64,000 bases of DNA, taken from contig NC_067195.1 in assembly GCF_000699445.3 (NCBI RefSeq), forward strand, positions 14,258,787 through 14,322,786, read 5' to 3'. This DNA is from Schistosoma haematobium. Its lineage: Eukaryota > Platyhelminthes > Trematoda > Strigeidida > Schistosomatidae. The first letter of the stretch is position 1, and each line of letters begins with the position of its first letter. The position numbers and the translations under genes are program-made. The notes below the pieces were generated by a model that saw only the letters and a program-made list of their open reading frames with translations, was not told the DNA's origin and did no database searches. Of this stretch, positions 58,101-61,806 are shown in pieces.

Positions 58101-58667
58101 ATGACTTTTGAACTCGGAGCAGCTATTGAGAGAGATGCTTGCGAATCACATACCAGTAGGAAACTAGATATCGGCTCAAAATTAGTAGTACTGGTGAGGC
58201 CTATAATTGGGCAAATCAGAGATTTTTGATTATAGAGTAAATAGTAAGCACGAAATAGATCAAATCAGTATTCTGATTAGTGGATTCCCAAGTGATATTT
58301 GTCAGCGGTCAACAAGACAACAAATTGTTATATCCTTTTTTTCCTAGGTTTCTTTGCATGTGAATTAACAAGTAAGGAAGTTTTATTGACACAACTTTTA
58401 CTCGACGGTTTTATTGACGATTTATTGGCCCCTGATATTGCAGCTGTTCTCTCAGCGTTTTCCAATGAACTAAGAGCACAAGATCTTACTCCAGAAAAGA
58501 CAACTAGCTATTATCTTGAAGAATTAATTGTTTCAATAAATCGTACTGCTTCTACTACTACTACTACTACTAATTATACAAGCAATTTTAATCTTCATAA
58601 GGATTTGGAATGTATTCCTCGTCATTTACTTTTAGTATTCAAAAACGTTTTAACTCGTGCCTATGAG
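11809..58667 (+). CDS. SKIV2L: SKI2-type RNA helicase gene, 14 coding exons visible, both ends incomplete
   Basis: Fourteen exons join in consistent phase to 1082 codons that align throughout with the SKI2/SKIV2L family (Ski2-like superfamily 2 RNA helicases). SKI2 is the ATP-driven 3'-5' helicase of the cytosolic SKI complex, which feeds mRNA to the exosome. Visible motifs are Walker [17 protein letters not shown], the DEVH box, SAT (motif III), [30 protein letters not shown] and [10 protein letters not shown] (motif VI). Exons 9-12 cover the insertion (arch)-like region and exons 13-14 the C-terminal helical domain. The human protein is about 1246 residues, so an N-terminal part and about 70-80 C-terminal residues lie outside or are unseen. 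Introns range from 114 nt to 12.3 kb and carry most of the mobile elements in this window. No frameshift or stop was found in the exons, so the gene looks functional. MTR4 is the nearest alternative but fits less well. Confidence 0.93.
12186..12339 (+). CDS. SKIV2L: Helicase exon 2 (TGD, MTTEIL, first half of DEVH)
   Basis: The preceding intron is only 114 nt. The exon codes [18 protein letters not shown], then [10 protein letters not shown] and VILDE. It ends exactly between the DE and VH of the DEVH box, phase 0. Confidence 0.93.
12719..12890 (-). repeat. tRNA-derived SINE (minus), intron 2
   Basis: Read on the minus strand it has an A box (TGGTCTAGCGGTTAG) and a B box (GGTTCGATTCC), followed by a non-tRNA body (CTTCTGAGGAGTCCCACAC). 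Family members or fragments occur near 10150, 10450, 30670 and 30940. A further 70 nt downstream (12915-12985) resembles 30745-30810, so the repeat unit may extend beyond the tRNA-like part. Confidence 0.7.
13045..13180. repeat. Repeat possibly from a Penelope-like element terminus
   Basis: CGACGTTTCTTGACTTAGTG followed by TAAGTCACTTCTTCAGAG resembles terminal sequences of Penelope-like elements, and a diverged relative lies at about 25400-25470. There is no coding sequence. Assignment is tentative. Confidence 0.3.
13595..13871 (+). CDS. SKIV2L: Helicase exon 3 (VH of DEVH, motif III SAT)
   Basis: The acceptor is TCTTTAG at 13588-13594 and the donor GTAACG at 13872; the exon ends in phase 1. 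It starts [16 protein letters not shown], followed by [11 protein letters not shown] (motif III) and [12 protein letters not shown]. Both are hallmarks of Ski2/Mtr4-type helicases. Confidence 0.93.
14128..14181 (+). pseudogene. 54-nt diverged duplicate of part of helicase exon 3
   Basis: The segment translates without a stop as [18 protein letters not shown], against [18 protein letters not shown] from 13646-13699. By eye about 80% of the bases match over the 54 nt, in the same orientation and reading frame. Splice sites are not evident. The Thr of motif SAT is Pro here. It lies about 260 nt into intron 3 and directly beside the duplicated LINE segment. Confidence 0.75.
14194..14525 (+). repeat. 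Second copy of the 332-nt decayed RTE-B endonuclease segment
   Basis: Nearly identical to 8088-8419. It starts 12 nt after the exon relic. Confidence 0.85.
14526..15643. other. Intron 3 sequence, nothing recognised
   Basis: AT-rich, T-rich stretches without a convincing coding frame or mobile-element signature. Confidence 0.45.
15644..16005 (+). mobile_element. Short element head fused to an RTE-A 3' end
   Basis: It starts AAATGCCCTGGTACGGCCGA and follows the body shared with 18221-18700 and 23081-23586, although part of the central block is missing. At CACACAAATC it switches to RTE-A 3' sequence instead of the usual tail, making a chimera. Confidence 0.75.
16005..16325 (+). mobile_element. 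RTE-A 3' end (truncated copy)
   Basis: It codes the last part of the RTE-A ORF ([16 protein letters not shown] and onward) and the 3'UTR ending with GATGCATATATGTGCC. The next full-length RTE-A starts within about 20 nt, so the two lie head to tail. Confidence 0.75.
16970..18220 (+). pseudogene. RTE-A endonuclease domain and linker
   Basis: The frame includes [13 protein letters not shown] (Asn motif), [10 protein letters not shown] (catalytic Glu), [23 protein letters not shown] (Asp-Asn motif altered, GDFYAQ for the usual GDFNAQ), [10 protein letters not shown] and a final LVSDHALV (Asp-His). This is the AP-endonuclease fold used by LINEs. The open frame extends upstream of 17062 without a clear Met. 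A single extra T near 18050 shifts the frame before [20 protein letters not shown], and the insertion follows. Confidence 0.85.
18221..18700 (+). mobile_element. Short element, complete 480-bp copy with 11-bp target duplication
   Basis: It is flanked by AACCCGACTGT on both sides (18210-18220 and 18701-18711). It begins AGCCCCCAAATGCCCTGGTA and ends in (TAAA)n preceded by TTGGTGC-CTCTTT-GTACCAA, an imperfect 3' hairpin. It codes nothing convincing and has no internal tRNA-type promoter. The head matches the 5' end of RTE-B and the tail matches the 3' end of RTE-B, so it is probably moved by RTE-B proteins. Confidence 0.9.
18712..20400 (+). pseudogene. RTE-A reverse transcriptase and C-terminal region
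   Basis: The linker [17 protein letters not shown] (about 18773-18823) is one frame away from the main RT ORF, with a shift near 18868. RT motifs then follow in order: [77 protein letters not shown] (catalytic YADD intact), and a thumb. In-frame stops occur at 19800-19802 and near 20328. The C-terminal part has [20 protein letters not shown] and WDHRVSN. Confidence 0.88.
20796..20852 (+). CDS. SKIV2L: Helicase exon 4 (57 nt)
   Basis: The smallest exon: [20 protein letters not shown] with split Gly codons at both ends (phase 1 to 1). The acceptor is TTTATAG, the donor GTAAGT. It matches the GYYAAVEAK region of SKI2. Confidence 0.85.
20936..21140 (+). repeat. tRNA-like SINE fragment, intron 4
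   Basis: ATAGCTCGGTGGTAACGTC (A-box-like) and ATGTTCAAATTC (B-box-like) are spaced as in a tRNA. A different body follows. Its relation to the SINE at 12719 is unclear. Confidence 0.45.
21141..23066. other. Intron 4, nothing recognised
   Basis: AT-rich. A 70-codon open frame at 22549-22761 has no recognisable similarity or splice context. About 22440-22475 contains a TTACCACCGAGCTAT stretch, the reverse complement of the A-box region at 20936, so a SINE remnant may lie there. Confidence 0.4.
23081..23586 (+). mobile_element. Short element, complete copy with 14-bp target duplication
   Basis: TAACTAGGCCTCAT flanks both sides (23067-23080 and 23587-23600). It starts GCCCCCAAATGCCGTGG and ends with the hairpin TTGGTAC-TTCCTT-GTACCAA, TATCTATGTGTT and (AATA)n. 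The precise duplication shows target-primed insertion into helicase intron 4. Confidence 0.92.
23601..24164. other. End of intron 4
   Basis: AT-rich intron including a (TA)n microsatellite at about 24013-24077. No gene. Confidence 0.6.
24013..24077. repeat. (TA)n microsatellite
   Basis: About 30 uninterrupted TA units. Confidence 0.95.
24165..24332 (+). CDS. SKIV2L: Helicase exon 5
   Basis: It codes [20 protein letters not shown] then [13 protein letters not shown], matching the VVFTFSRGRCDE region that opens RecA domain 2. Phase 1 to 1; donor GTACGT. Confidence 0.92.
24333..25762. other. Intron 5 with two small repeat fragments
   Basis: About 24938-25022 is a 5'-truncated short-element fragment: GGTTTGGGCG and CAGTATTCCAGCCCTCA run straight into TATGTATTTGGTGC, the 3' hairpin and (AAAT)n. 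About 25400-25470 is a diverged relative of 13045-13110. The rest shows nothing. Confidence 0.55.
25763..25914 (+). CDS. SKIV2L: Helicase exon 6 (VHHSG)
   Basis: It codes [17 protein letters not shown], then [17 protein letters not shown]. Phase 1 to 0; donor GTGAGC. VHHSG is the motif IVa signature of Ski2/Mtr4 helicases. Confidence 0.93.
25915..27308. other. Intron 6, nothing recognised
   Basis: AT-rich sequence; no coding frame or recognised repeat. Confidence 0.45.
27309..27456 (+). CDS. SKIV2L: Helicase exon 7 (FATET)
   Basis: It codes [20 protein letters not shown], then [11 protein letters not shown] and [14 protein letters not shown]. Donor GTAAGT; phase 0 to 1. Most homologues have MGVNMPA, and this one has TGVNTPA. 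Confidence 0.93.
27685..30010 (-). pseudogene. RTE-C: 5'-truncated RTE LINE (SR2/Perere-3-like) in intron 7
   Basis: On the minus strand there is the end of an endonuclease (about 29999-29811, ending [16 protein letters not shown]), then a linker (29595-29287) and a long RT frame (29171-27690). RT motifs are [37 protein letters not shown] and [13 protein letters not shown]. The catalytic box reads [10 protein letters not shown] instead of the usual FADD, so the second Asp is lost. The C-terminal frame shifts near 27900, with the rest ([17 protein letters not shown], then [13 protein letters not shown]) in another frame. The octamer TATACCGT flanks both ends (27665-27672 and 30004-30011) and may be the target duplication. 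Antisense to the helicase gene. Confidence 0.88.
30011..31396. other. Rest of intron 7, with SINE fragments
   Basis: About 30665-30730 carries a SINE body on the minus strand. About 30930-31010 has a plus-strand tRNA-like head (TTTAGTGGTCTAGAGGTTAA). About 30745-30810 matches the flank of the SINE at 12719. No other feature is seen. A T-rich, TTATTA-rich tract precedes the acceptor of exon 8. Confidence 0.5.
31397..31632 (+). CDS. SKIV2L: Helicase exon 8 (motif VI)
   Basis: It codes [20 protein letters not shown] (motif VI with the arginine fingers), then [15 protein letters not shown], matching the FRLTYTMILNLLR region of SKI2. Phase 1 to 0; donor GTAATT. Confidence 0.94.
31633..33684. other. 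Intron 8, nothing firm
   Basis: AT-rich. About 32730-32830 may be a decayed SINE head on the minus strand. No gene is seen. Confidence 0.4.
33685..33981 (+). CDS. SKIV2L: Helicase exon 9 (start of insertion region)
   Basis: It opens [20 protein letters not shown] (DMMKRSF in human). An Asn-rich variable stretch follows ([10 protein letters not shown]), then [17 protein letters not shown]. Phase 0 both ends. The low-complexity part is probably a species-specific loop. Confidence 0.9.
33982..35761. other. Intron 9, nothing firm
   Basis: AT-rich, with a short (TA)n at about 34203-34222. A fragment at about 34615-34650 resembles the minus strand of the RTE-A 3'UTR (ACATGTGCATCGGTC). No coding. 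Confidence 0.45.
35762..35965 (+). CDS. SKIV2L: Helicase exon 10
   Basis: It codes [20 protein letters not shown], then [14 protein letters not shown] and [13 protein letters not shown], corresponding to the GLKSLSAGRVVVV...GVILQ part of SKI2. The donor is taken as GTGCGT at 35966; a second GT at 35974 is possible but breaks the phase. Confidence 0.85.
36252..36800 (+). repeat. Unclassified repeat, inverted copy at 50975-51352
   Basis: Long, nearly identical stretches are shared with the reverse complement of 50975-51352. The right copy lacks about 150 nt (36324-36470 here). Both contain a short frame [17 protein letters not shown], which is probably chance. Family unknown. Confidence 0.8.
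36801..37521. other. Intron 10 sequence up to the LTR element
   Basis: AT-rich; nothing recognised. It ends with GTTAG, the target duplication of the LTR element. Confidence 0.5.
37522..38055 (+). repeat. 5' LTR
   Basis: 534 nt, TG...CA ends with a 7-bp terminal inverted repeat (TGTTATG/CATAACA). TATATAAACC near 37815 is a likely TATA element. Confidence 0.93.
38043..38135 (+). repeat. Duplicated LTR-end/primer-binding-site unit (36 nt twice)
   Basis: A 36-nt unit at 38043-38078 is repeated at 38100-38135. Each unit contains the last 13 nt of the LTR (ending CATAACA) and ATTGGCGACGGGGAT. The first copy is at the expected primer-binding position (38056 on); the second would give a second primer-binding site 57 nt downstream. 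Confidence 0.9.
38234..39112 (+). CDS. Gag-like ORF of the LTR element
   Basis: 292 codons, from an ATG 179 nt after the 5' LTR. The N-terminus [19 protein letters not shown] is Gln-rich and resembles gag starts of gypsy/Mag-type elements. The body is acidic and Asn/Ser-rich, without a visible CCHC zinc knuckle. The end ([12 protein letters not shown]) looks like the tail of a pol ORF just before a polypurine tract, suggesting gag and pol ends joined by deletion. Function as capsid is inferred only from position and start. Confidence 0.6.
   Translation: MSISFEQLRLILQHQQKMFALQQELFITVLGRLCIQAENKKSIYHADNGAAMDNSEAYPVEDSHPLIPESERNICNVSGSQQENTVLNAHEVVTIPDDQEPDPVDEAQSPELNETLLVLSSSENKLQLEQNCDPRAISRESCGDSYSENNWSNTMNPIVPDVTRNHRKTEIDIESTYPISNDNVPNIGSQNNTYNFNETSYNNEENMSAVSNDGQKSNLILLGVDFLNDSLSTNEIHNEFGSNDLKSMVVHHHLVIFSGFSSQYKKHGLNKVLLVVIWSHKDPTLFRGGGEC
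39172..39189 (+). other. Polypurine tract
   Basis: An A-run followed by GGGGAGG sits directly before the 3' LTR, the usual primer for plus-strand DNA synthesis. Confidence 0.9.
39190..39730 (+). repeat. 3' LTR
   Basis: 541 nt; same sequence as the 5' LTR apart from a 7-nt expansion at about 39515-39540. Confidence 0.93.
39731..40660 (+). pseudogene. Penelope-like element reverse transcriptase remnant
   Basis: Frames at about 39849-39985 give [20 protein letters not shown], then [11 protein letters not shown], where Penelope-type RTs have a GSPLSPxLADL block and a YVDDTF active site; here one Asp is lost. After a stop, 40047-40319 gives [20 protein letters not shown] and [11 protein letters not shown], the SHHP-type segment of Penelope proteins. 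The copy begins right after the LTR element's target duplication, so the LTR element may have inserted at its edge. Confidence 0.65.
40661..41306. other. End of intron 10
   Basis: AT-rich with a (TA)n tract at about 41147-41192. No gene. Confidence 0.6.
41307..41576 (+). CDS. SKIV2L: Helicase exon 11
   Basis: Open in phase 0 from the acceptor ATCTAG at 41301-41306 ([20 protein letters not shown]) to [11 protein letters not shown] and the donor GTAAGTG. A later acceptor at 41371-41372 is also in phase and would shorten the exon by 66 nt. The longer form is preferred because VILWEL fits the TLVLCD strand of SKI2. The middle is acidic and variable ([12 protein letters not shown]). Confidence 0.75.
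41577..42341. other. Intron 11
   Basis: AT-rich, short (TA)n near 41897-41910; nothing else seen. Confidence 0.5.
42342..42746 (+). CDS. SKIV2L: Helicase exon 12
   Basis: 135 codons, phase 0 at both ends. [20 protein letters not shown], then [13 protein letters not shown] (VKLQPGDMAAITTKVLRV region of SKI2), ending [12 protein letters not shown], which precedes the DLQLKDM-type segment in exon 13. Confidence 0.85.
42747..43983. other. Start of the 12.3-kb intron 12
   Basis: About 42985-43120 has a tRNA-like SINE head (TAGCTAGCTCAGTGGATCGC, then TAAATTCGACTC). A (TA)n microsatellite of about 35 units lies at 43371-43440. No gene. Confidence 0.5.
43984..44665 (-). pseudogene. Gypsy pol remnant: RNase H to integrase N-terminus
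   Basis: On the minus strand 44665-44408 reads [20 protein letters not shown], then [14 protein letters not shown]; after a stop it continues with [13 protein letters not shown] and [10 protein letters not shown]. This is the RNase H end of gypsy-type pol. The segment 44267-43986 gives [16 protein letters not shown], then [13 protein letters not shown], the spacer before integrase. Stops are present; no LTRs were seen nearby. Confidence 0.75.
44666..46219. other. Intron 12 sequence with a small RTE-C fragment
   Basis: At 45157-45262 the minus strand matches the RTE-C 3' coding end (IGWRxLVGGLC-like, compare 27711-27810). The rest is AT-rich with nothing recognised. Confidence 0.55.
46237..47118 (-). 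pseudogene. RTE-B reverse transcriptase
   Basis: Motifs in order: [69 protein letters not shown], then [10 protein letters not shown] (catalytic second Asp changed to Asn) and [11 protein letters not shown]. It ends [20 protein letters not shown] and a stop, so the last codons coincide with the short-element tail. The usual C-terminal region seen in RTE-A is missing. Confidence 0.85.
47287..48372 (-). pseudogene. RTE-B endonuclease
   Basis: The frame shows [50 protein letters not shown] (Asp-Asn motif present), [13 protein letters not shown] and LDSDHALI. The start of the domain ([12 protein letters not shown] and a [11 protein letters not shown]lu motif) lies upstream, around 48530-48430, in other frames. 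The C-terminal part after about 47500 is out of frame. Nearly identical to 62654-63739. Confidence 0.85.
48795..49226 (-). repeat. Short-element head at the 5' end of RTE-B
   Basis: Minus strand from GGCCCCCGAATGCCCTGG to CACAAATGATGAACTATC. It departs from the free short elements at CACACAAAT, where RTE-B-specific sequence begins. Confidence 0.85.
49227..50974. other. Intron 12 sequence, nothing recognised
   Basis: AT-rich, several short open frames without features. Confidence 0.4.
50975..51352 (-). repeat. Inverted copy of the repeat at 36252-36800
   Basis: See 36252. Separated by about 14 kb and three helicase exon boundaries. Confidence 0.8.
51519..52110 (+). mobile_element. Short element with long (AAT)n(ATT)n tail
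   Basis: It begins ACCCCCAATCGCCCTGG and ends with the perfect hairpin TTGGTAC-CTCTTT-GTACCAA and TATCTATGTGTTC. The tail is about 14 AAT units followed by about 12 ATT units. Flanks GTTCCTCAATT and GTTCCTTAATT look like a slightly diverged target duplication. Confidence 0.85.
52111..53070. other. Intron 12, nothing recognised
   Basis: AT-rich without coding frame. Confidence 0.4.
53080..54680 (+). pseudogene. RTE-A copy, 5'-truncated, internal deletion
   Basis: RT starts at [16 protein letters not shown] (53095 region), followed by [17 protein letters not shown] and [16 protein letters not shown]. Then LEHKH runs into [10 protein letters not shown] with about 40 nt missing. The active-site region reads LE-stop-TDDIVMF. 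The C-terminus ([19 protein letters not shown], then RVSNGELY) is in another frame and the 3'UTR ends CGATGCATATATGTGCCCGG near 54640. The first ~370 nt match 61455-61800 almost exactly. Confidence 0.85.
54681..55078. other. End of intron 12
   Basis: AT-rich; T-rich tract before the acceptor ATTATTAG. Confidence 0.5.
55079..55373 (+). CDS. SKIV2L: Helicase exon 13
   Basis: It codes [20 protein letters not shown], then [19 protein letters not shown] and [15 protein letters not shown], matching CVHSPRFPAQYLKL...VLRTLGYVDEAG of SKI2. Ends phase 1 at GTAAGA. Confidence 0.92.
55374..56263. other. Intron 13, first part
   Basis: An open frame at 55402-55728 shows no recognised domain. A part around 55470-55720 (ACCATTGAAAACCTGGAAAC and onward) may be a SINE body remnant. 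Otherwise nothing. Confidence 0.4.
56264..56494 (+). repeat. Gypsy-like LTR followed by a primer-binding site
   Basis: 231 nt, TGTGAGG...AAATCA, with TATAAATA near 56410. Directly after it comes GTGGCAACGGGGATG, similar to the primer-binding site of the LTR element at 38056. Confidence 0.7.
56510..57600 (-). pseudogene. Gypsy-like integrase and pol 3' end, inverted against the LTR
   Basis: The minus frame 57550-56861 has a zinc-site end ([10 protein letters not shown]), then [13 protein letters not shown] (first Asp), [23 protein letters not shown] (Glu where the second catalytic Asp is expected), [17 protein letters not shown] (catalytic Glu) and [12 protein letters not shown]. Frame is lost after 56861. 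The pol tail continues to a polypurine-like AAAGAGGGGAGG (minus, about 56574-56561) and the first ~50 nt of an LTR in the same minus orientation (CTCGAGGAAGCCC). So pol and its 3' LTR start point toward the plus LTR. Confidence 0.8.
57840..58220 (+). repeat. Diverged solo LTR related to the 37.5-kb element
   Basis: It shares the order of landmarks with 37690-37860: TTGTACGA, a CCACTACCACTTTTGGCTT-like block, CATTTTATAGTATGGTGCGG, TCTATATAAACCACGTCTGT. Ends are not clear; no coding follows. Confidence 0.6.
58348..58667 (+). CDS. SKIV2L: Helicase exon 14 (last one seen)
   Basis: It codes [20 protein letters not shown], then [13 protein letters not shown], a Thr-rich patch (TTTTTT), and [13 protein letters not shown], which in SKI2 precedes the terminal WA-G-PF block. 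Donor GTGAGC, phase 0. The final exon must lie beyond the window or was missed. Confidence 0.92.
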
Positions 58668-58879
58668 GTGAGCTAATTGCATATACACATTTTCCAATTA
58701 ACTGATAAAATGGTTCAGCAGTGTTTCAGAATAAGATAAATTGACTGACAACATAAGGATATCTCAGTTGAATTCCTATAAACGTATGAAACATAAATAT
58801 AGTTCAGTCAGACTCGAATAAATATGAGTTCAAATGTCGTAATATCTTCCATCAGAGAAGTCCGAATGAATGGGAAACT

Positions 58880-59660
58880 CAAACGATTTCTCCAAGTTTT
58901 GCTGTGGTTGATAAAACTATAGGGAGTCTAAAGCGAGGAAGAGCGGCAGGTTCTTTAATGATAGTGATTCAGTTTAAGTAATTGGACTGGCTAATATATT
59001 AGCTAGATTCTAAGACCTGGACATAATCTCATTTGACTAGTTTCGATCACTGAACATCACCGTTTTATAGGAAAGGATAAAATGCCTCTTGTGACAATAT
59101 TTGAGAAATCAGTTTGACTAGTGTACTGTCTAAAATATTAGTTCTAATAATTATCAGACACTGAACTGAACCTCATGCATCTTCCAAACAAAGGGCGAGC
59201 TTACCACACAGCACAATACTCTGTTCTATTTTATTGCTGTGACATATGGCTTTTGAGAATAGAAGATATGAGTAGCATAGTACATTAATACTCGACCATG
59301 AGTGTCTTAGAATCATTGCTCGTGTACGATGTGATCACCGAGTGAAAAGTTGAGTATAGACGCAGAGTACTGGATAGTGATGGCAAATCGTTTGACGACG
59401 CAGTAATTCTTCATCGACTTAAGGCGGTCGAGGTATGTATTTTGTATTCTTAACCGCTTTCTACCTCGATATGCGATGTTGATTGATGTCGGAGTAGTTT
59501 GAAAGAAGTTTAGAAAGACTAGACCATAATGTGACGTCAGTTCATGAAACCATTGGACTGAGTCATGTAGGTAAATACAAATTACTTGATTTGCATAAAT
59601 GCGATTATCGTATCTAGTGGTTGGAGATGTGGATTTTATAGATAGAATCGATCCCATAGT
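58880..59660 (+). pseudogene. Ancient RTE-A relic
   Basis: [12 protein letters not shown] near 58920, ISLTSVLSKILVLIIIRH-like near 59110, then a jump to C-terminal sequence (RVLDSDGKSFDDAVILHRL near 59370; GLSHVGKYKLLDL near 59560). Many stops and deletions; the oldest RTE-A copy in the window. Confidence 0.7.
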
Positions 59661-60225
59661 ATATATATCGTAATGTTTATGCTTATATTCATGATTACAA
59701 CTCTCCGGCAATTTAGTATTTTATGACGCAGTATGTTTTGCTAGGACCAATCGTTTTGAATCCCTTGTTTTTTTGTCGACTCTGAAGAGATTTATAACTA
59801 CAGGTTGGTATGATCTAGGTTTATATACAACTGAAGACGAGCATTGTTCTGTATTTCCTCTTGTTCTACAGTTAACGTAATTGTGGATTGAATTACATAA
59901 TTTGATAGTGTCACATAACTAACAGATAATTATAGACCAACAAAAATATAGCTAAGATTCTAGAAATTTTCAGTTTGATATTTTAGGAATTATTTTTAAA
60001 AGAAAAGAGAGCTGACGATACTTTAATGCATCTGTCCAGTACGAATCAACTGTTTCTAATTAGTGAGAATTTTCATTTAATCAATCATAAGCACATATGA
60101 GCATCAGTCCAAGTTGTCAAACCATATCAGTACGACAAAACTGAATTATCAAGACGAACCGGAGAAAGAGAAGTAGTTATAGAGTCAGTGGTAGGACAAA
60201 ACATTATAGATATACAATGTTTCTT
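59661..60225. other. Non-coding, with a minus-strand RTE-A 3'UTR fragment
   Basis: About 60088-60115 reads (minus) ACTTGGACTGATGCTCATAT, related to the RTE-A 3'UTR. No gene and no helicase exon recognised. Confidence 0.45.
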
Positions 60226-61806
60226 GAAAAATATCTTGACGCGGTGGTCGGGCTTGTCTATTGTGATAAACCAATCGAGCTATACTCGCAAGAACAACCG
60301 TTCCTCAAGGTCCTACCACGTCAAACAGGTCAGTTGAAGACCGGTAAGACTGAAAGCAGCAAACTCGAAGTCGTACTTCTGACTGTACAGAGATGTGACG
60401 GCATTAAGGTGTTTCCTTCAGACAACCAGCGTAACAGCGATGCTGCCTTTCCACAAGGAGGGGTGGGGTTAGAATCGGTCGACCTTAAAAATGCACACCT
60501 CGTCTTATCACACGGATTTCCGTCTCCGGCGGTACGGTTCCAAAAAGTACGAAGCTAGCATGAAAATTACTCACAAGAAAGTCTTGCGTGACCGGCCCCA
60601 AGCAGTAGCCCCTTGGGTACTGCGGTCACGCTCTCAGGTACCTCCAGAAGAACGCTTCCATGGTGTGAGCAACCGGGAAGTGATGACTGCCCTCATAACT
60701 CTAGCAACACTCAAGATCATTATATTCATGATCAATCTCCATCTTCAATTCCTATTATTTCTTCTACATCGACCAAACCTCCTCTTTTGGTTTCCTCCTC
60801 AAGTGTCACCATAGCCAACGATTCTAGTGCGTAAAACATTGTCCTAGGTCTACTGAAACCGCGCTCCAAACTACACATTAGAGCCTTCAACGTACGCACC
60901 CTGTGTCAAATTGCCCAGCAGGCGTCCTGGGCTAAAACCCTAGGATCTCGTACCATTGATATATGCTGTGTCTCCGAAACACACATACAGGATCCTAGTG
61001 TGGTCATTCACTTGACGTCAAAAAGGATAGTCGATGGGATGCACTTTCCGTGTATCTGGCGACGCGGTGGCTAGTTTTCGTGAACTGGCGGGTGTGACAT
61101 AGCACTAAGTACGAGGGCAGAACAAGGACTATTGGAGTGGATCCCCGTTAACAGTCGTCTATATGTTGTTCGGCTCAACAGCTCCGTTAGAACTCGGAAG
61201 GATAGGGACACACATCGTTGCCTTTTCGTTGTTTCTGCCTATGGTCCCACTGATTGCAGCCCGGATGAAGTGAAAGATGAGTTTTACAGGAAGCTTTCTG
61301 AACTTCTTTATAATTCTGAACGCTCAGACATAGTACTCGTAGCAGCTAGCTCAGATGAATTGGCTCCAGAGATCTTTAAGTATGGTGGTTCAATTTTAGC
61401 GATTAGGTTGACTGATATTTTAGCTAAAATCTGGGAGTTTGACGTAATCCCATGTGGCTGGTCACAATCACTTATCGTCCCAATATATAAGAAAGGGTCA
61501 AAATCATCCAGTGACAACCATAGAGGGATTAGTTTGACTAATACAGCATGTAAAATATTAGCGTCAATAATTATCGATCGTCTGACTAAGACTCGTGAAC
61601 TGCAAACACGAGAAAATCAGGCTGGCTTCAGACCTGGTCGTGGCTGCATCGACCACGTATTCACCATTCGTCAGGTTCTAGAACACAAGCATGCAAGCAG
61701 CATTTGACTCTGTAAACCGAGAGGTTCTATGGCAGTGTCTGTCATTAAAAGGCGTACTTCAGAAGTACATAAACCTTGTGAAGGCTCTTTACTCGAACAC
61801 TAGTCG
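60226..61806 (+). mobile_element. RTE-A copy with in-frame endonuclease-RT fusion
   Basis: The 5'UTR (about 60226-60870) matches 16326-17000. The endonuclease begins near 60880 ([18 protein letters not shown], then CVSETHIQDPSVVI). The frame 61132-61707 runs MEWIPVNSRLYVVRL, SAYGPTDCSPDEVKDEF, RSDIVLVA and then directly SSDELAPEIFKYGGSI, i.e. the rest of the endonuclease and the linker are deleted in frame. RT continues to the same EHKH/AAFDSV deletion as at 53340. It is cut off at about 61806 by RTE-B. Confidence 0.85.

Noticed and set aside
59313..59711. 132-codon minus-strand ORF
   Set aside because: It is the antisense shadow of an RTE-A relic read in the plus frames.
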